Shown here piece after piece: positions 63,130 through 64,000 of a stretch of DNA of 64,000 nt. How positions within the stretch are numbered: position 1 is the stretch's first letter; every line of letters starts with the position of its first letter. The translations under genes were made by a program, and so were the position numbers. The stretch covers positions 2,108,001 to 2,172,000 of the forward strand of contig NZ_ADVG01000001.1 of assembly GCF_000178855.1 (NCBI RefSeq), written 5' to 3'. A model generated the notes under the pieces. That model saw nothing but the letters and a program-made list of their open reading frames with translations, searched no databases and had not been told where the DNA came from. This stretch comes from Ktedonobacter racemifer DSM 44963 (GTDB lineage: Bacteria; Chloroflexota; Ktedonobacteria; Ktedonobacterales; Ktedonobacteraceae).

Positions 63130-64000
63130 ATGGATCAACTCATTATCACAATAGCTGTTGTAGCTGTCGTCCTCGTCATAGTGGTTCTTATCCTTTTACG
63201 AATTTTAGGCGGCCTGATGCGCAAGGTTGGTCCTAACCAGGCCCTTATCGTTTATGGCTTTGGTGGCACAACCGTCATCACAGGCGGAGCTAAACTGATC
63301 CTGCCGCTTTTCCAGCGCGCACAGGATTTCTCGCTGGAGTTGATGTCCTTCGATGTTGCACCTACCCAGGCGCTCTATACCACTCAGGGTGTAGCTGTCA
63401 ACGTCGAAGCCGTGACCCAGATTAAGGTACGCTCAGATGAACAGAGCATTAAGACCGCCGCCGAGCAATTCCTCAGCAAGACCCAGGAGGATCGCGAGAA
63501 TCTGATTCGCCTGGTCATGGAGGGTCATTTGCGTGGTATCGTTGGCCAGTTGACGGTTGAGGACCTGGTAAAGGATCCAGAAAGCGTCGGCGGCAAGATG
63601 CTGCGCACCGTCAGCCCCGATATGGATAAGATGGGCCTTGAAGTCATCTCGTTCACGATTAAAGATGTACGCGACGAGAACGACTATATCACCAATATGG
63701 GTCGCCCGCAGATCGCGCGGATTCGTAAAGAGGCCGATATCGCCGCCGCCCTGGCCCAACGCGACACACAGATCCAGCAGGCCAGCGCCTCACGTGAGGC
63801 AGCCGTTGCCCGCGCCCAGGCCGACCAGGAGCGCGTGAAAGCCGAGGCCGAGTCCCTCGCCCTCCAGGCTGAGTCACAGCGTAACCTGTCGATGAAAAAG
63901 GCCTCCTTCGAGGCCGAGGTCAAACGCCAGCAGGCTGCGGCAGACAAATCCTATGATATCCAATCCAACATGACGCAGCAGCAGGTCGTCGCCGAGGCCG
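63130..64000 (+). CDS. Flotillin-like SPFH protein, C-terminus cut by window edge
   Basis: 290 residues visible. N-terminal membrane segment (LIITIAVVAVVLVIVVLILL), then the SPFH/band 7 domain (RKVGPNQALIVYGFGG, VNVEAVTQIKV). A long Ala/Glu/Gln-rich coiled coil begins near 200 (RIRKEADIAAALAQRDTQIQQ) and runs past the end of the window. AAAGGA overlaps the stop of the NfeD gene. In other bacteria such pairs organise membrane microdomains. Confidence 0.93.
   Translation, partial: MDQLIITIAVVAVVLVIVVLILLRILGGLMRKVGPNQALIVYGFGGTTVITGGAKLILPLFQRAQDFSLELMSFDVAPTQALYTTQGVAVNVEAVTQIKVRSDEQSIKTAAEQFLSKTQEDRENLIRLVMEGHLRGIVGQLTVEDLVKDPESVGGKMLRTVSPDMDKMGLEVISFTIKDVRDENDYITNMGRPQIARIRKEADIAAALAQRDTQIQQASASREAAVARAQADQERVKAEAESLALQAESQRNLSMKKASFEAEVKRQQAAADKSYDIQSNMTQQQVVAEA

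Noticed and set aside
1..64000. tRNA, rRNA and CRISPR arrays
   Set aside because: No T-arm-like GGTTCGAATCC context, rRNA stretch or regularly spaced direct repeat was seen; matches to GTTCGAA fell inside coding genes.

Overview
The window is about 64 kb of bacterial chromosome with moderate GC content, dense coding and many short same-strand gene runs. It looks like Chloroflexota of the class Ktedonobacteria. That placement is inference from overall gene style: FHA-PrsW fusion, large TPR proteins, IS607- and IS605-type TnpB elements, and DUF951 next to nadD. No marker gene was tested. Most recognisable promoters have an extended -10 box (TGnTAnAAT) or a sigma-70-like TTGACA/TATAAT pair. No rRNA, tRNA or CRISPR array was seen.

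Layout. 1-2060: cut-off ECF sigma factor, single-domain response regulator and alpha/beta hydrolase, all on the minus strand. 2067-6698: minus-strand lipoate-dependent 2-oxoacid dehydrogenase cluster (E1 alpha, E1 beta, E2, then lipA); no E3 is present. 6962-8866: FHA domain fused to a PrsW-type intramembrane protease. 9169-10743: cca, followed by a PIG-V-like membrane glycosyltransferase on the other strand. 12454-15957: nadK-recN-nudix run. 16120-18753: small membrane protein, GNAT and a GT-C glycosyltransferase. 18901-25784: two tandem paralogous TPR proteins, an RlmD-type rRNA methyltransferase and maf. 26111-30767: MscS channel, nadD, DUF951, MFS transporter and an HExxH membrane protein. 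30775-35252: mutS-mutL (minus). 35663-40812: DUF4139 protein, homoserine dehydrogenase (minus), class V aminotransferase and a 2H phosphoesterase. 40966-43524: tandem YbdK-type ligases (minus). 44062-47646: full-length metH. 47812-50780: two small membrane proteins and a carotenoid oxygenase. 50900-52640: IS607-type element with intact tnpB and a stump of tnpA. 52726-56126: small membrane proteins, a Uma2 nuclease and cysS. 56332-58773: penicillin acylase-family Ntn hydrolase. 58778-60674: second TnpB element, frameshifted and bounded by imperfect terminal inverted repeats. 60679-61285: structured non-coding region. 61286 to the end: XRE regulator, two membrane proteins (the second an NfeD/YuaF-like one with a His-rich stretch) and the start of a flotillin.

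The most striking feature is a family of nine dispersed intergenic elements. Each pairs a GC-rich conserved palindrome (CTCGCGCCTGCGGCGCTC) with a long hairpin. In seven copies the arms are 27-32 bp, perfectly complementary and separated by a 3-nt loop, yet the arm sequence differs from copy to copy. The family sits in convergent, co-directional and divergent gaps alike, so simple termination does not explain it. Other points are the restorable frameshift that separates the third RuvC residue in the second TnpB, an IS607 tnpA reduced to its DNA-binding head, candidate omega RNAs beside both tnpB genes, and a possible small RNA at about 60745-61025.
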